Source: Saprospiraceae bacterium (GTDB lineage: Bacteria > Bacteroidota > Bacteroidia > Chitinophagales > Saprospiraceae). From it: DNA of 64,000 bases. The position numbers and the translations under genes were made by a program. Positions 7,656 to 17,200 of the stretch are shown one piece after another (position 1 is the stretch's first letter; every line of letters starts with the position of its first letter). The stretch is taken from contig BQJU01000027.1 of NCBI GenBank assembly GCA_021604865.1, positions 1 through 64,000 of the forward strand, read 5' to 3'. The notes beneath the pieces were generated by a model, which made no database searches, was not told the DNA's origin, and saw nothing but the letters and a program-made list of their open reading frames with translations.

Positions 7656-9707
7656 CTACAGCTTGACAAAACGTTTTTGCACCATGCCTTCAGCCGTGAA
7701 AAGTTGTAAAATATAGGTGCCGGGTGCCAGTTTGGAAATTGGAATTTGTGTTAATGCCTGTTCCCAACGTTGCACGACCTTCCCCTCGGGACTTAGCAGC
7801 TCGATGGCATCAACTTTTAAATCATCCATGCTCAGCTGCAACAAATCCCTGGCAGGTATTGGATAAAGGGTAAACCTTCGGTTCAATTCGGGATTGTAGG
7901 TGGCTGTGGTGCCCAAAATTTCTGAAAAGGTTGTGGGATGACCGGCAGTAATGAGTTCCTCCTGGCTGGTGATGATCCGTGGATTTTCAATCTCAAAAGC
8001 CATGGGATAATTTTCTTCCTGGAGAATTTCTGCAATGGTCAGGTTGATCTGAGCGATCGCTCCCTGGCCATCCCGGTTTTGTTGATTGATACGACTGATG
8101 GCAATATCCAGGCGATTGTCTTCCGGGCGATCTCTGAAGATTTTTATCAATTCACCATTCTCATCACCCAGCCAGGAGTCACTAAAGCTGGCACTGACAC
8201 TGCTACTTACAACGGCCACCGGATCGTAGACGACCGTAAATGCCAGACCGTAAACGTCTTCTGCCGGAGTCGTTTCATCGCCAAAAAGGATATTAAAAGT
8301 GGCCTCCTGTCCGGGGTTAAGGATTTGTGGTTCTACGATGAGCATTGGATCAGCGAGCGTAGTCGCTTCAGGAAGTGACGTAAGGCGATTTTCATCTCCA
8401 TCTTGCCAAAAATTGGTGGTTTCTCCCCAGTTTTGTTCCAGGGCATGTACATCAGCATCGTCGATGGTGCCATTACCATCGGTATCGATATGGGCGGCAT
8501 TGATCTCAGAATTGGGCGTTGTATAGGCCCAGAGTGCCGCAGCCTGCTCCACCCAGGTCAGGGAGGCATTTGGTCGGGTTGGGCCGTTTTCGCCGTAGGC
8601 CAGTCCGATATTGAGCAAATCAAAATGGTCAACGATTTCGCTGAGGTCGGTATCGCCGGGCCATACTGGAATCCCGTTTATGGTGATGGCACCACTTGAT
8701 ACGGTAATAACTGCCGATTGGTCGTTGACATTGGTGGCATTGATCATCACCGGATTATTGGTGAAATCAACAGAAGCTATTTCCAGGCTACCGGTGGTCA
8801 GAAAACAAATGTCGAAGATGGCCGTGCTATCTGCCTGTGTCACCCCCTGCATACTGGGATCTGCCCAGACCAGACTGAGAATGCCTTCAAGGCTGGCAGC
8901 ATTTAAATCAAAATTACTGATCGATAAATCGGGGAGATTGAAAGTCTGCAAGCCATTAAACTTCAATTGACTGGTATCCCATGCCATGCTGAATTGCAAA
9001 TCTTTGAGTACTTCAAATCCAATGACCTTTACCGGAATGCATACCTGTGCTCCCGGATCAACGGCAGCTTGTCCACCCCAGATCTGTAATTCGGGATCTG
9101 CCTCCGGAACATAAAGATCAATACTTCCTGGCTCGACAGATAGAATATCCTCGTCGAAATTGACAAATTCAATAGCTGTAGGGTCTCCTGAAATTTGGAT
9201 AATATTGACCATTTCAGCGGAAGACAATACGGTAAAACAAACCTCAAAAAGACTCGTACCGTCCGGGAATGTAGTAGGAACTCCAGTCGTGAATGTCCAT
9301 AAGACCCCGAGTTTGCCATTGTTGTTTAGCACGGAGTCGATACCAAAGTTTTCGATATCCATATCAGGAAAATTAAACCCGGTAACACTATCAAAATGCA
9401 GGGCATCCGGATTCCAGTTCAGGCTAAACTGAAACCCAATAATGTCCACAAAGCCATCTGCCCGCACTTCTATGCAGAACTGATCTCCAGCCTCTAGGGT
9501 ATCTTGTTCGGAATAGGGGTAAAGGTAAATATCCTCCGGAGGGAGGGTAGATTGTTTCATTTTCAGGTTAGCCAAAGATGTTTTGGCAGCATCCAATGGC
9601 AGCAGGTCTTTGGCAGCTAGTTCGTTAATAGGAATGGCAACAACAAGAAATAGATTGAAAATGAAAAACCAGCTAAATAAAGATGGTCTATGGAATCTTT
9701 TTTTCAT
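7656..9707 (-). CDS. T9SS surface protein, two cohesins plus dockerin-like module
   Basis: The protein has 683 aa with an N-terminal signal sequence that is longer than in its paralogues (about 30 residues). Two cohesin-like modules (about 60-205 and 210-345) precede the dockerin-like module (350-440, with DTDGNGTIDDADV), a conserved beta module and a T9SS sorting domain (YPIPARDLLQL...GTYILQLFTAEG). It is the promoter-proximal member of the three-gene cohesin/dockerin run on the minus strand and is transcribed divergently from the 482-aa protein at 10085. The conserved beta module contains long stretches identical to those in the 6079-7617 paralogue, which suggests recent duplication or gene conversion. 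Confidence 0.85.
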   Translation of the reverse strand: MKKRFHRPSLFSWFFIFNLFLVVAIPINELAAKDLLPLDAAKTSLANLKMKQSTLPPEDIYLYPYSEQDTLEAGDQFCIEVRADGFVDIIGFQFSLNWNPDALHFDSVTGFNFPDMDIENFGIDSVLNNNGKLGVLWTFTTGVPTTFPDGTSLFEVCFTVLSSAEMVNIIQISGDPTAIEFVNFDEDILSVEPGSIDLYVPEADPELQIWGGQAAVDPGAQVCIPVKVIGFEVLKDLQFSMAWDTSQLKFNGLQTFNLPDLSISNFDLNAASLEGILSLVWADPSMQGVTQADSTAIFDICFLTTGSLEIASVDFTNNPVMINATNVNDQSAVITVSSGAITINGIPVWPGDTDLSEIVDHFDLLNIGLAYGENGPTRPNASLTWVEQAAALWAYTTPNSEINAAHIDTDGNGTIDDADVHALEQNWGETTNFWQDGDENRLTSLPEATTLADPMLIVEPQILNPGQEATFNILFGDETTPAEDVYGLAFTVVYDPVAVVSSSVSASFSDSWLGDENGELIKIFRDRPEDNRLDIAISRINQQNRDGQGAIAQINLTIAEILQEENYPMAFEIENPRIITSQEELITAGHPTTFSEILGTTATYNPELNRRFTLYPIPARDLLQLSMDDLKVDAIELLSPEGKVVQRWEQALTQIPISKLAPGTYILQLFTAEGMVQKRFVKL

Positions 9708-9910
9708 GAGAATTAATTTATCAGTTTATGGAATAGGAGTGCCTCAGAGATAGTACATTTACGATACAACAATCTACCTCCAAACATGCTCTAACGGTTG
9801 AGCAGTGAAAATATTTTCTCCGAGGTTTATGACAAATATCTGGGTAACTGTTTGAAGTTAAGAAGGGGCGGTTTTAAAAGACTTTTTTTAATTAATATCT
9901 TTCGTTCTTT

Positions 9911-9985
9911 GACAATTCCCGAGGTCAAGTTAAAATGTAAAACGAAAACGACCTTGGGAAGCGTCGATTTACATTTTCAATTGAC
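9911..9985. other. Interleaved inverted repeats (pseudoknot-like order)
   Basis: In the 377-bp divergent intergenic region 9708-10084 two inverted-repeat pairs interlock. GACAATTCCCGAGGTC (9911-9926) pairs with 9950-9965 at 13 of 16 positions. The segment 9924-9943 pairs with 9966-9985 at 17 of 20. The order A'-B'-A-B would allow an H-type pseudoknot or two alternative hairpins in a leader of the 10085 gene. Several TTTGACA/TTTGTCAAA words lie around it. I see nothing else in this intergenic region that I would call a gene. Confidence 0.4.
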
Positions 9986-10084
9986 TTTAATCACGGCATT
10001 TGTCAAAGCATCATTTGCCTGGACAAAGATAAAAAAAATGATCTCCTTTGACAAACAAGCTCGAATGATACCAACGCTAAAGTT

Positions 10085-11533
10085 ATGCTGAAATCATCCC
10101 TTATCCGGGTAATAAATACCCTAAGCACCCGGGAACGAAGCCGTTTTCGGGAATACGTACATTCCCCTTATTTCAATAAAAATGAAAAGATAAGGAAGCT
10201 TTGTGATCATGTGTTGGATCTGCTTAACGCAAATAAAGCAAACGCTCTAAACAAACCTAAAGTATACCAAACTATTTATGGAAAAGAGCCCTTTCGGGAA
10301 TTGCGCCTGAACAACCTGATTTCCGACCTACTACAATTGCTTTATGATTTTCTGGCCGATCAACATCACCAGGAGCAAAATTTATTACAAAAAAATGAAT
10401 TGCTGGAATGTCTACTCGACCGGGAATTACACGACTTGGTAGACCGCAATGGCCGTCGTTATCGCAAGCTGCTGGATGAATATCCTTTGCGTAATCATGA
10501 ACACTACTTTCTAGAGTACTTGTACCATGAGCGGCTTGACAGCCAATCGCTTGCTGCCGGAAAAAGGGGGTACAATGAACATCTCCAGCACAAAAGTGAT
10601 CAGTTGGACATTTATTACTGGAGCAACAAACTACGTATTGCCTGTGATATGGCCAGCCGCAATGTAGTGGTGAATGCCCGCTATGATTGCCATTATCTGG
10701 ATGATTTGCTGGAGAATTTTCGTCAGAACCGCTTTGAGCTACAAGCCATTCCAGTCTTGCAGGTTTATTATAAAACCCACCAGATGATTACGGAAACCAA
10801 TGATTCGACGCATTATTTTGCTTTAAAAGAATTATTGGCACAACACAATGCTTTGTTTCCACCAGCGGAATTGAGGGTATTGTACAATTATGCGCTCAAT
10901 TATTGTGTCAAACAAATCAACTTCGGCCAGCATATTTTCCACAAGGAAATTTTGGACTTATACCGGGTATTGCTGGAGAAAAAAATCATTTTCAAAAACG
11001 GCTACCTCACCCAATGGTCTTATATCAACATTAGTGCTGCTGGTATCCGCCTGCGTGAATTCGAATGGACGGCGCAGTTTATTCACAACTACGCACCATA
11101 TTTGTTACCGGAAGTAAGGGATAATGCTTATACCTATAACCTGTCCAGTTTGTATTTTGAAAAAAAGGATTATCAGGCGGCTCTAGGGCGGTTGCACGAG
11201 GTGGAATTTACTGACGCCTTCTACCACATGGGGGCCAAATTGATCCAACTCAAAAGTTATTACGAACTGGAAGAAACCGAACCCTTTTTTGCCTTGCTGG
11301 AGGCTTCCCGTCAATATTTATCACGGAACCGCCAATTGTCCGACTACCAAAAACAATCCTATGGTAACTTTCTGAAAATTGCCAACCGCATCCAAAAATT
11401 GGCATTAAAAAAGGGCATAATACCAGCAGAGGAATGGCAAAATAGCTATGAAAAGTTGCAACAACAACTGAATGACCCAAGCCCGTTGGCTAGTAAGAAT
11501 TGGTTGCGGGGAGTGATAGAGGAGATGGGGTAG
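10085..11533 (+). CDS. Helical-repeat protein of unknown function (482-aa family, member 1)
   Basis: The protein has 482 aa, no signal peptide and no membrane segment, and is probably cytoplasmic. The N-terminus (LSTRERSRFREYVHSPYFNKN, about residues 13-33) has the shape of a small helical domain, and the rest is rich in Leu, Tyr and Gln and looks like TPR-type helical hairpins. It is clearly homologous along its length, at roughly 40 percent by eye, to the equally long protein at 22350-23798. Shared blocks are NNLxSDLLQL, LYNYALN and AKxIQLKSYYEL. A more distant relative may be 45308-46861. In both close copies the gene sits divergently next to a cohesin/dockerin surface-protein gene. I do not recognise a family function; regulation or assembly of the surface proteins is a guess. 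Confidence 0.75.
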   Translation: MLKSSLIRVINTLSTRERSRFREYVHSPYFNKNEKIRKLCDHVLDLLNANKANALNKPKVYQTIYGKEPFRELRLNNLISDLLQLLYDFLADQHHQEQNLLQKNELLECLLDRELHDLVDRNGRRYRKLLDEYPLRNHEHYFLEYLYHERLDSQSLAAGKRGYNEHLQHKSDQLDIYYWSNKLRIACDMASRNVVVNARYDCHYLDDLLENFRQNRFELQAIPVLQVYYKTHQMITETNDSTHYFALKELLAQHNALFPPAELRVLYNYALNYCVKQINFGQHIFHKEILDLYRVLLEKKIIFKNGYLTQWSYINISAAGIRLREFEWTAQFIHNYAPYLLPEVRDNAYTYNLSSLYFEKKDYQAALGRLHEVEFTDAFYHMGAKLIQLKSYYELEETEPFFALLEASRQYLSRNRQLSDYQKQSYGNFLKIANRIQKLALKKGIIPAEEWQNSYEKLQQQLNDPSPLASKNWLRGVIEEMG

Positions 11534-11576
11534 GAGATGGCCAATGACATAATAAAACAGTAGGTTTGGGTTTAGG

Positions 11577-11693
11577 GCAATAACGGTGGTCGCACCTATC
11601 ACGCTCAGTCAAAAAACTCGAATACTTATGCTTCCCTAAATGAATTTCTCCTATGGTGTTCTACCTGGTTCATCCCCTATTTCTATAACTATA
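11577..11693. repeat. Left part of a hairpin-rich host repeat (interrupted copy)
   Basis: This segment (GGTCGCACCTATCACGCTCAG...CTGGTTCATCCCCTATTTCTATAACTATA) matches 37446-37552 and 37847-37950. It stops exactly at the left end of the insertion sequence, and the repeat resumes after 13538. Confidence 0.8.
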
Positions 11694-13336
11694 ACTGGAC
11701 TTTTGACAGTTAGAGAAGAAACAAGATAAGATTATGAAAATACAGAACTGTTGACGACATTTGAAAGTCACTACAAATCCAAATGTTATGGTCGAACAGT
11801 TCTGCAAATCAATATTACAAATACAAACTGGAAATAGCAAAGCCCTGGCGAATTTAGTAATGGGCTTATCGAGTCAAATAAGCGCCCGCTCGGTAGTAGA
11901 AATAGCCTTAAATCCATGCTATCATTATCAATATAGCAGCATTAGCAAGAGTGTTGATGTATTGGATAAGAAAAGCAGGCGGAGCAAAGGGGATCAAGAC
12001 CAAGTGTTAAGTCGACAAGAAGTCGAAAAAAAATTTGCCTATCAAGGTGGCACATTTTTCCAAGCCCTTCGAGAAATTTTGGTTGTTGAATACAGATATA
12101 AGCTCGTTATTTCGACTTCATTCGCCGACCTTACCTCAAAGGAGGTACGTCTATAAACCCAATAACCAGGTAAAGGGTAATCGCCCGGTAGATATAGGGT
12201 ATGAATTTAGCACTGTTGGCCTATCTTGCCGTCAGCCCCGGTACGGGATAAGTGAACCGGCATGGAATCCACCGCTGAGCATGCGGCTGGTACCTTATGG
12301 ACAGAACAAGAATAGTTTTACGGCCAAACAGGTTAATGATCTACTGAATAATGAGGCATTACCCTTAGGTAGTTCCTTGACCGTTAACACCTTAGATAGC
12401 AATTATAGCAGCCACTCATGATCAGGCTAATTTGATCAATATTATTCGATTTCCATCGAATCGAAATGTGTGGGAGCAATTGACGGAGGAACAGGTAAAA
12501 CAGCACCGGGAGGATAATAATGATAATCGAGGAGCAAACAAGGTATATGGAGCTAAATACAAACTTAGCCAGGTAGCGGATTGGGACAAAGCGGCTGATG
12601 AGCAAAGCAGTTTTGGTATAAAACTAAGTAATGGAAAGAAGTGTATTGTCCAATTGTCTATATGGGAAGATATGCTGATTCGCTCCAAGCGAGGACATAA
12701 CATGAAGGATAAGCCTTTTCGTTTAGTCCAAATTCGATTACTGGATGGCCAAACCATGCAAGCTGTGTTTAAGAATAGTATGTGGCTTGGCGTATGGGGA
12801 GATCAGCGAAGACAAATAACAGGAGAAGAAATCTATTGGTCTTATCGTAATAGGTATGACATAGAACATTTTTTTCGCTTTGGGAAACAACGCTTATTAC
12901 TGGATAAATCTCAAACCCCAGATGAAGAACACTTACAGAATTGGTTGGAAATTGTGAATCTGGCTTATTGGTTACTATTGGTGGGAAAACAACAGGCCAC
13001 GCACAGTTGTCGAAAGTGGCAACAGTACGATAAGAACTATAAAAAACGGATACAGCAGGGTCTCAAGGTAACCCCTTCTCAGGTTCAATTACAAATGGCA
13101 GGAATTATTTTAGGGTTTGACCAAAGTCCTTTTTTACCAAAAGTGCAAATAAAAGGAAAAGGAAGACAAACAGGGCAAACTCAAACTAAAAGAAAGCGAT
13201 ATCCCATTTTAGAACTGAAAAAAAAGAAGAAAAGGAACAGATTCAGGTAACTGACAAGGAAATATAACACTAGTTAATCAATATCAATGATCTGATCAAA
13301 TTCAGATCAGGCCTCTGGAGTTGTCAAAAGTCCAGT
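11694..13336 (+). mobile_element. Degraded insertion sequence with 15-bp terminal repeats and target duplication
   Basis: The element is 1643 bp long and is bounded by ACTGGACTTTTGACA at the left and its exact reverse complement at the right. It is flanked by a 7-bp direct repeat AACTATA (11687-11693 and 13337-13343), or 8 bp if the end is drawn one base differently. It carries one transposase gene that is broken by frameshifts. Undisturbed repeats at 37540-37555 and 37939-37955 read CTATAACTATAAGAAA, which is the site before insertion. Confidence 0.85.
11761..13250 (+). pseudogene. DDE-type transposase, broken by two frameshifts
   Basis: Three consecutive frames are needed to read the product. 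The first part runs from 11761 to about 12090 in frame 1 (VEQFCKSILQIQTGNSKALANL). The second runs from about 12080 to 12420 in frame 2 (RRYVYKPNNQVKGNRPVDIG). The third runs from about 12420 to 13250 in frame 3 and holds the best-conserved C-terminal part, SYRNRYDIEHFFRFGKQRL, LNWLEIVNLAYWLL-like helices and a lysine-rich tail. The YR.RY.IE..FRF.K block contains the Glu expected of an IS4/IS701-like DDE nuclease. The coding order and polarity match the element ends, so this is the element's own transposase. It cannot be made without two frame changes and is presumed inactive. Confidence 0.8.
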
Positions 13337-13344
13337 AACTATAA

Positions 13345-13538
13345 GGGGTCAGCGAAGAATAACTTACCCATTTGATGCGGCTCTTTTGCCACCAACCGTT
13401 GTTGCTCAAATCCTTGCTTAGTGGTGGCCAAGCGCGGTTTTCGCGCTTGCGTGCCGTAGCACTTCAGCGCGCAGCGCACGCCTAGGCTGGTGACAAAATA
13501 ACTCGCCTGAAACAGACAACTTATTCTTCGCTGACCCC
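13345..13538. mobile_element. MITE-like element, 194 bp, TAA target duplication
   Basis: The ends are GGGGTCAGCGAAGAATAACTT and a 3' end whose reverse complement matches it at 20 of 21 positions. Direct repeats TAA flank it (13342-13344 and 13539-13541). No open reading frame of note lies inside, and the centre is GC-rich. A 3-bp T-N-A target is typical of some IS5-group elements, so the mobilising parent is probably of that kind (inference). It lies 1 bp beyond the right target repeat of the adjacent insertion sequence, inside the same host repeat. Confidence 0.75.
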
Positions 13539-14190
13539 TAAGAAACGGGAAACAATTAAAAAGATGTCAACGTTCAAAGAAGGTGCGACCTCTCTGAGGT
13601 CGAATAAAAGTCTACGCTCTGGGCTAACAAAGTGTGACCTCTCTGAGGTCCATGGCAGGTGTAATTTCACTTATTCCACTAGAAAATCATCCAAAACGAA
13701 TTTTGTGTTCCAATCAGACGCTGCGTTGTCAGGAGTCAGATCGCTTCGCTGTCAGCGTTCTCACAGCGAATCGATCTTAAAAGCACCATCGCTTTGGACC
13801 ACAGCGTGGTCTAAGTATATTAGCACGTAATAACGTCACGGTTTTCGACTACAGCGTAGTCGCACCAAATTCCCCACCACCCCAAAATCAATCAAAACCC
13901 AACCACATAGCCAACCAAATTTGCCCTCGCTGTGATCTTAATTGCAGAATAAACCAGTGTAGATAAACCAGCCCGTAGCACGGTCTAATTACGTTAGCCA
14001 AGGGACCGCTTCGCGGTCCAAATACGTTAGCACGCCACCACGTTACGATTCTTCGACTACAGCGTAGTCGCACCAAGTACTCCACCACCCCAAAACCAAT
14101 CAAAATATAAACCATTTTGCAGACGTAGTTTGATCTTTCTGTGATCCAAAGCGATGGTGCTTTTAAAAAAAAGTGTTCCAGCCATAGAGC
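13539..14190. repeat. Hairpin-rich modular host repeat, right part and variant units
   Basis: This is the continuation of the repeat at 11577-11693 and is closely similar to 37550-37870. Short hairpins lie at 13586-13602 (CGACCTC-TCT-GAGGTCG), 13636-13650, 13797-13811 (GACCAC-AGC-GTGGTC), 13846-13862 (CGACTAC-AGC-GTAGTCG), 14004-14018 (GACCGC-TTC-GCGGTC) and 14054-14070. GTCAGGAGTCAGATCGCTTCGCT-type words lie between. Open frames across it are not preserved between copies and are not counted as genes. Confidence 0.8.
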
Positions 14191-14218
14191 GCAGCGATCT
14201 CACCTCCAAAACACCCTT

Positions 14219-17200
14219 TTACTCCTTCAAAATTTTCCGGCTAATAATTTCCGAATCAGACACCAAACGTATCCAATACACCCCACTAGGTAAAGCCTGC
14301 AAATCAAGCATCAGCACTCGATCAGCGACCGGGTGTTGTTGTAGGCGTTGTCCTTTAGTATCAAAGACTTGTAAAATACCTTTCACCTCCCGATCCCATT
14401 GCACTGTGACGACATCACGACCCGGATTTGGATATACCAACATCTCTGTTGGGCCATTATTACCCGGGCTACTCAGAAAAATCGGATCATCATAGTCGGG
14501 GTGTTGCGCACAACCAGCAGGGATCGTGGCAGGGATTTCTAATTGTAATTCACAGCCTTCGTCATTTAAAACAATCAAAGTAAATACGGTGGGCTGGCTG
14601 ATATTGGCCAGTGTTGTTGGGCAGTTCTGGCAGAAGACATTGGCCTGTGGATACCAATAGTAGAAATCGGCATTGGCTACCTCAGCAGATAGGGTGAAAA
14701 TTTCAAAGGGGCATGCTTCTATCTGGTCGGTAGCTTGCAAAACGGTTAAGGGAGGCACCATTGAGAGGGTAATGGAGTCGGTCAGTATACAGCCATCCAG
14801 TAGGGTTACATTGGCGTAGTAGGTGCCGCTATTAATGGAATCAAATTCGGTTATTATCAGGCAGTTATTTTCAAAATAATAGTTGTTGGGACCAGTCCAG
14901 ATGATCTTTTGGGCATTGATATTCAAACACAATTCAACAGTAATACCCCTACAAACGTCAAGTATTGGCTCATTGAAGAGCTCGGTAGGTAAATTGTCGA
15001 CCGAAATCGTGATAGAATCGGTAGCCTGACAACCCAATGAATTTGTCGCCGTCAAAATATAGGTAGTTGAAGTGGACGGTGAAACGATGGGGTCTGCACA
15101 ATCCGTACAACTAAGTCCTGTACCAGGTGACCAGGAGTAGGAAGCATCATCACCATAATCAGCCTGCAAAATGGTAGATGCGCCTGTACAAATGCTTTCA
15201 CTTTCGGCACTGATTACTAGCGTAGGACATACGGGAATGGCACAAGTAACTTGGGCAACCTCATTGATACAGGGGCCGCTATTTAGCACGGCAACTGTCA
15301 CCGTCACTTCTTCGCCGGGAGCGAAGGTGTCAAATATCCATTCCGTATTGGTTGTTGAGGGCATAGGTGTACCATTAAGCGTCAGCTCATACCCATCAGC
15401 ATCTGGGATTTCATTCCAGTTGAAGCTGAGGGTATTGGCCGGAACATCAAAAGTGCAGGCCAAATCCGGGGCAGGGTAGGGGGCTTCAATAGTAATGGTT
15501 TGGCTAAATATCGCACCTGGACAATCCCCATCAATAAAAAGACTCAATTCCTTATCTCCAGTTGTATTCCATTGCAAAGTATAAGGCCCGCCATCACTTC
15601 CTGACAATACATTTGCCCCAGCAAAATCCCAGCTGAAATCAGCATTTGAAGGCGCATCGCCGGTGTATTGTACTTCAATAGTATCAGCTATACATCCAAG
15701 ATTATCCACCAAAAAATCTGCCTGAAAGCTAGGCAAAACCGTTACCACCATGTTTGCCTGATAACTACATGGACCTTCGGTATAACTAACGAGAAGGTTA
15801 TGATTGCCAACGCCACAAACCTGTGGATCAAATAAACCAATAGCCGCATCGATGATACATGGTCCCTGCCAATTGATCGTTCCATTACCATTGCCACCAT
15901 TAACGATAACCTCTAAAAGAAAGGGCGCTGCATCCTGACAAACGGCAATGTCATTTCCCACCTCGAGGTTGACCAATGGACAATCAATGGCCGAGCAAGT
16001 CTGCTGTGATATTTGCTGACAGTTATCACTATTGGTGGCAAGTACCTGTATGCTGACTGTTTCATTGGGCGAAAGCCCGCTAACCGTATACATATTGTCC
16101 GTTTGAATACCATTGGGTCCACTGATAGAGGAGGCTTCATAGGTCACATTGGGTTCGGGATTCCAGCTAAAAGTAACCGAGCTAAGTGTGCTGCTACAAT
16201 TGATAATTGGCGCTGTTGGAAAGGGCACTACTTCAATAAAAATGCTATCCACCAGGTTACAGCCATTCGAAGTGGTTACCGTTATCCAATAAAGGGTGGA
16301 AATGGTGGGGTCAATGTCAATACTAGAGGTAGCCGCTCCAATACTCCACATATAAGCATCAAAAAAACCATCTACACTCAAATTTACAGTCTCTCCAATA
16401 CAAATAATCGTATCGGTGGCGATAATGGTGACCTGATCATCCTCTACAGTCACATTGATTGAGGCAATACCGCTACAGCCGTTACTATCAGTAACTGTCA
16501 AATTATATTCCGTAGCAGAATCCGGGCCGACCCAGATGTTTTCCGTGTTTTGGCCGGTGCTCCAGGCAAAGGTATAGGGCGGTGTTCCTCCTGAATAATT
16601 GGCAATTAATAAGGTCGAATCACCAGAACAGATACTGGTATTGTTGGTTTCAATGGTTACACTTGGAGTGGTTACCGGAGTGATCAATACCTCATATTCA
16701 GCACCACAGCCTTGAGCATTCGTTACCGTCAACACATAGGTGGTGGGAATGGTAGGTGAAACGGTGATAGGAGAAACATTTTCACCGGTGCTCCATTCGT
16801 ACAGTAGGCTGGCATCAGCTGAACCCAGGGTAAGGCTTTCGCCTAAACAGATGTTTCTATCCGGCCCCAGGTCCTGGGCGGCAAAATCATTTACAGTAAC
16901 CAATACCTCACCATAGCCCTCACAAATAGCACCTTGCACCGGACCGATGACTGAATATAAAGTTGTGGTGGTAGGCGCGATATTTAAGGTTGGACTGATA
17001 ATGATCAGGTCATCCCCTGAATACCATCGATAAACCTGACCACCACTAGCGGATAACTGGACCGTCTCGCCCGGGCAAATCGTTACTTGTGGGCCAGGCG
17101 AAACAATTAGCGCCGGGAAGGGATATGCCGGTACAATAACGGTATCGGGCTCGGAAAAACAATTGCCTACCGCAGTCGTTAAAATATAGGTGCCGGAGCC

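Noticed and set aside
9798-10091. 97-aa frame upstream of the 482-aa gene
   Set aside because: It overlaps the start of the next gene, has no recognisable domain and crosses a likely regulatory region.
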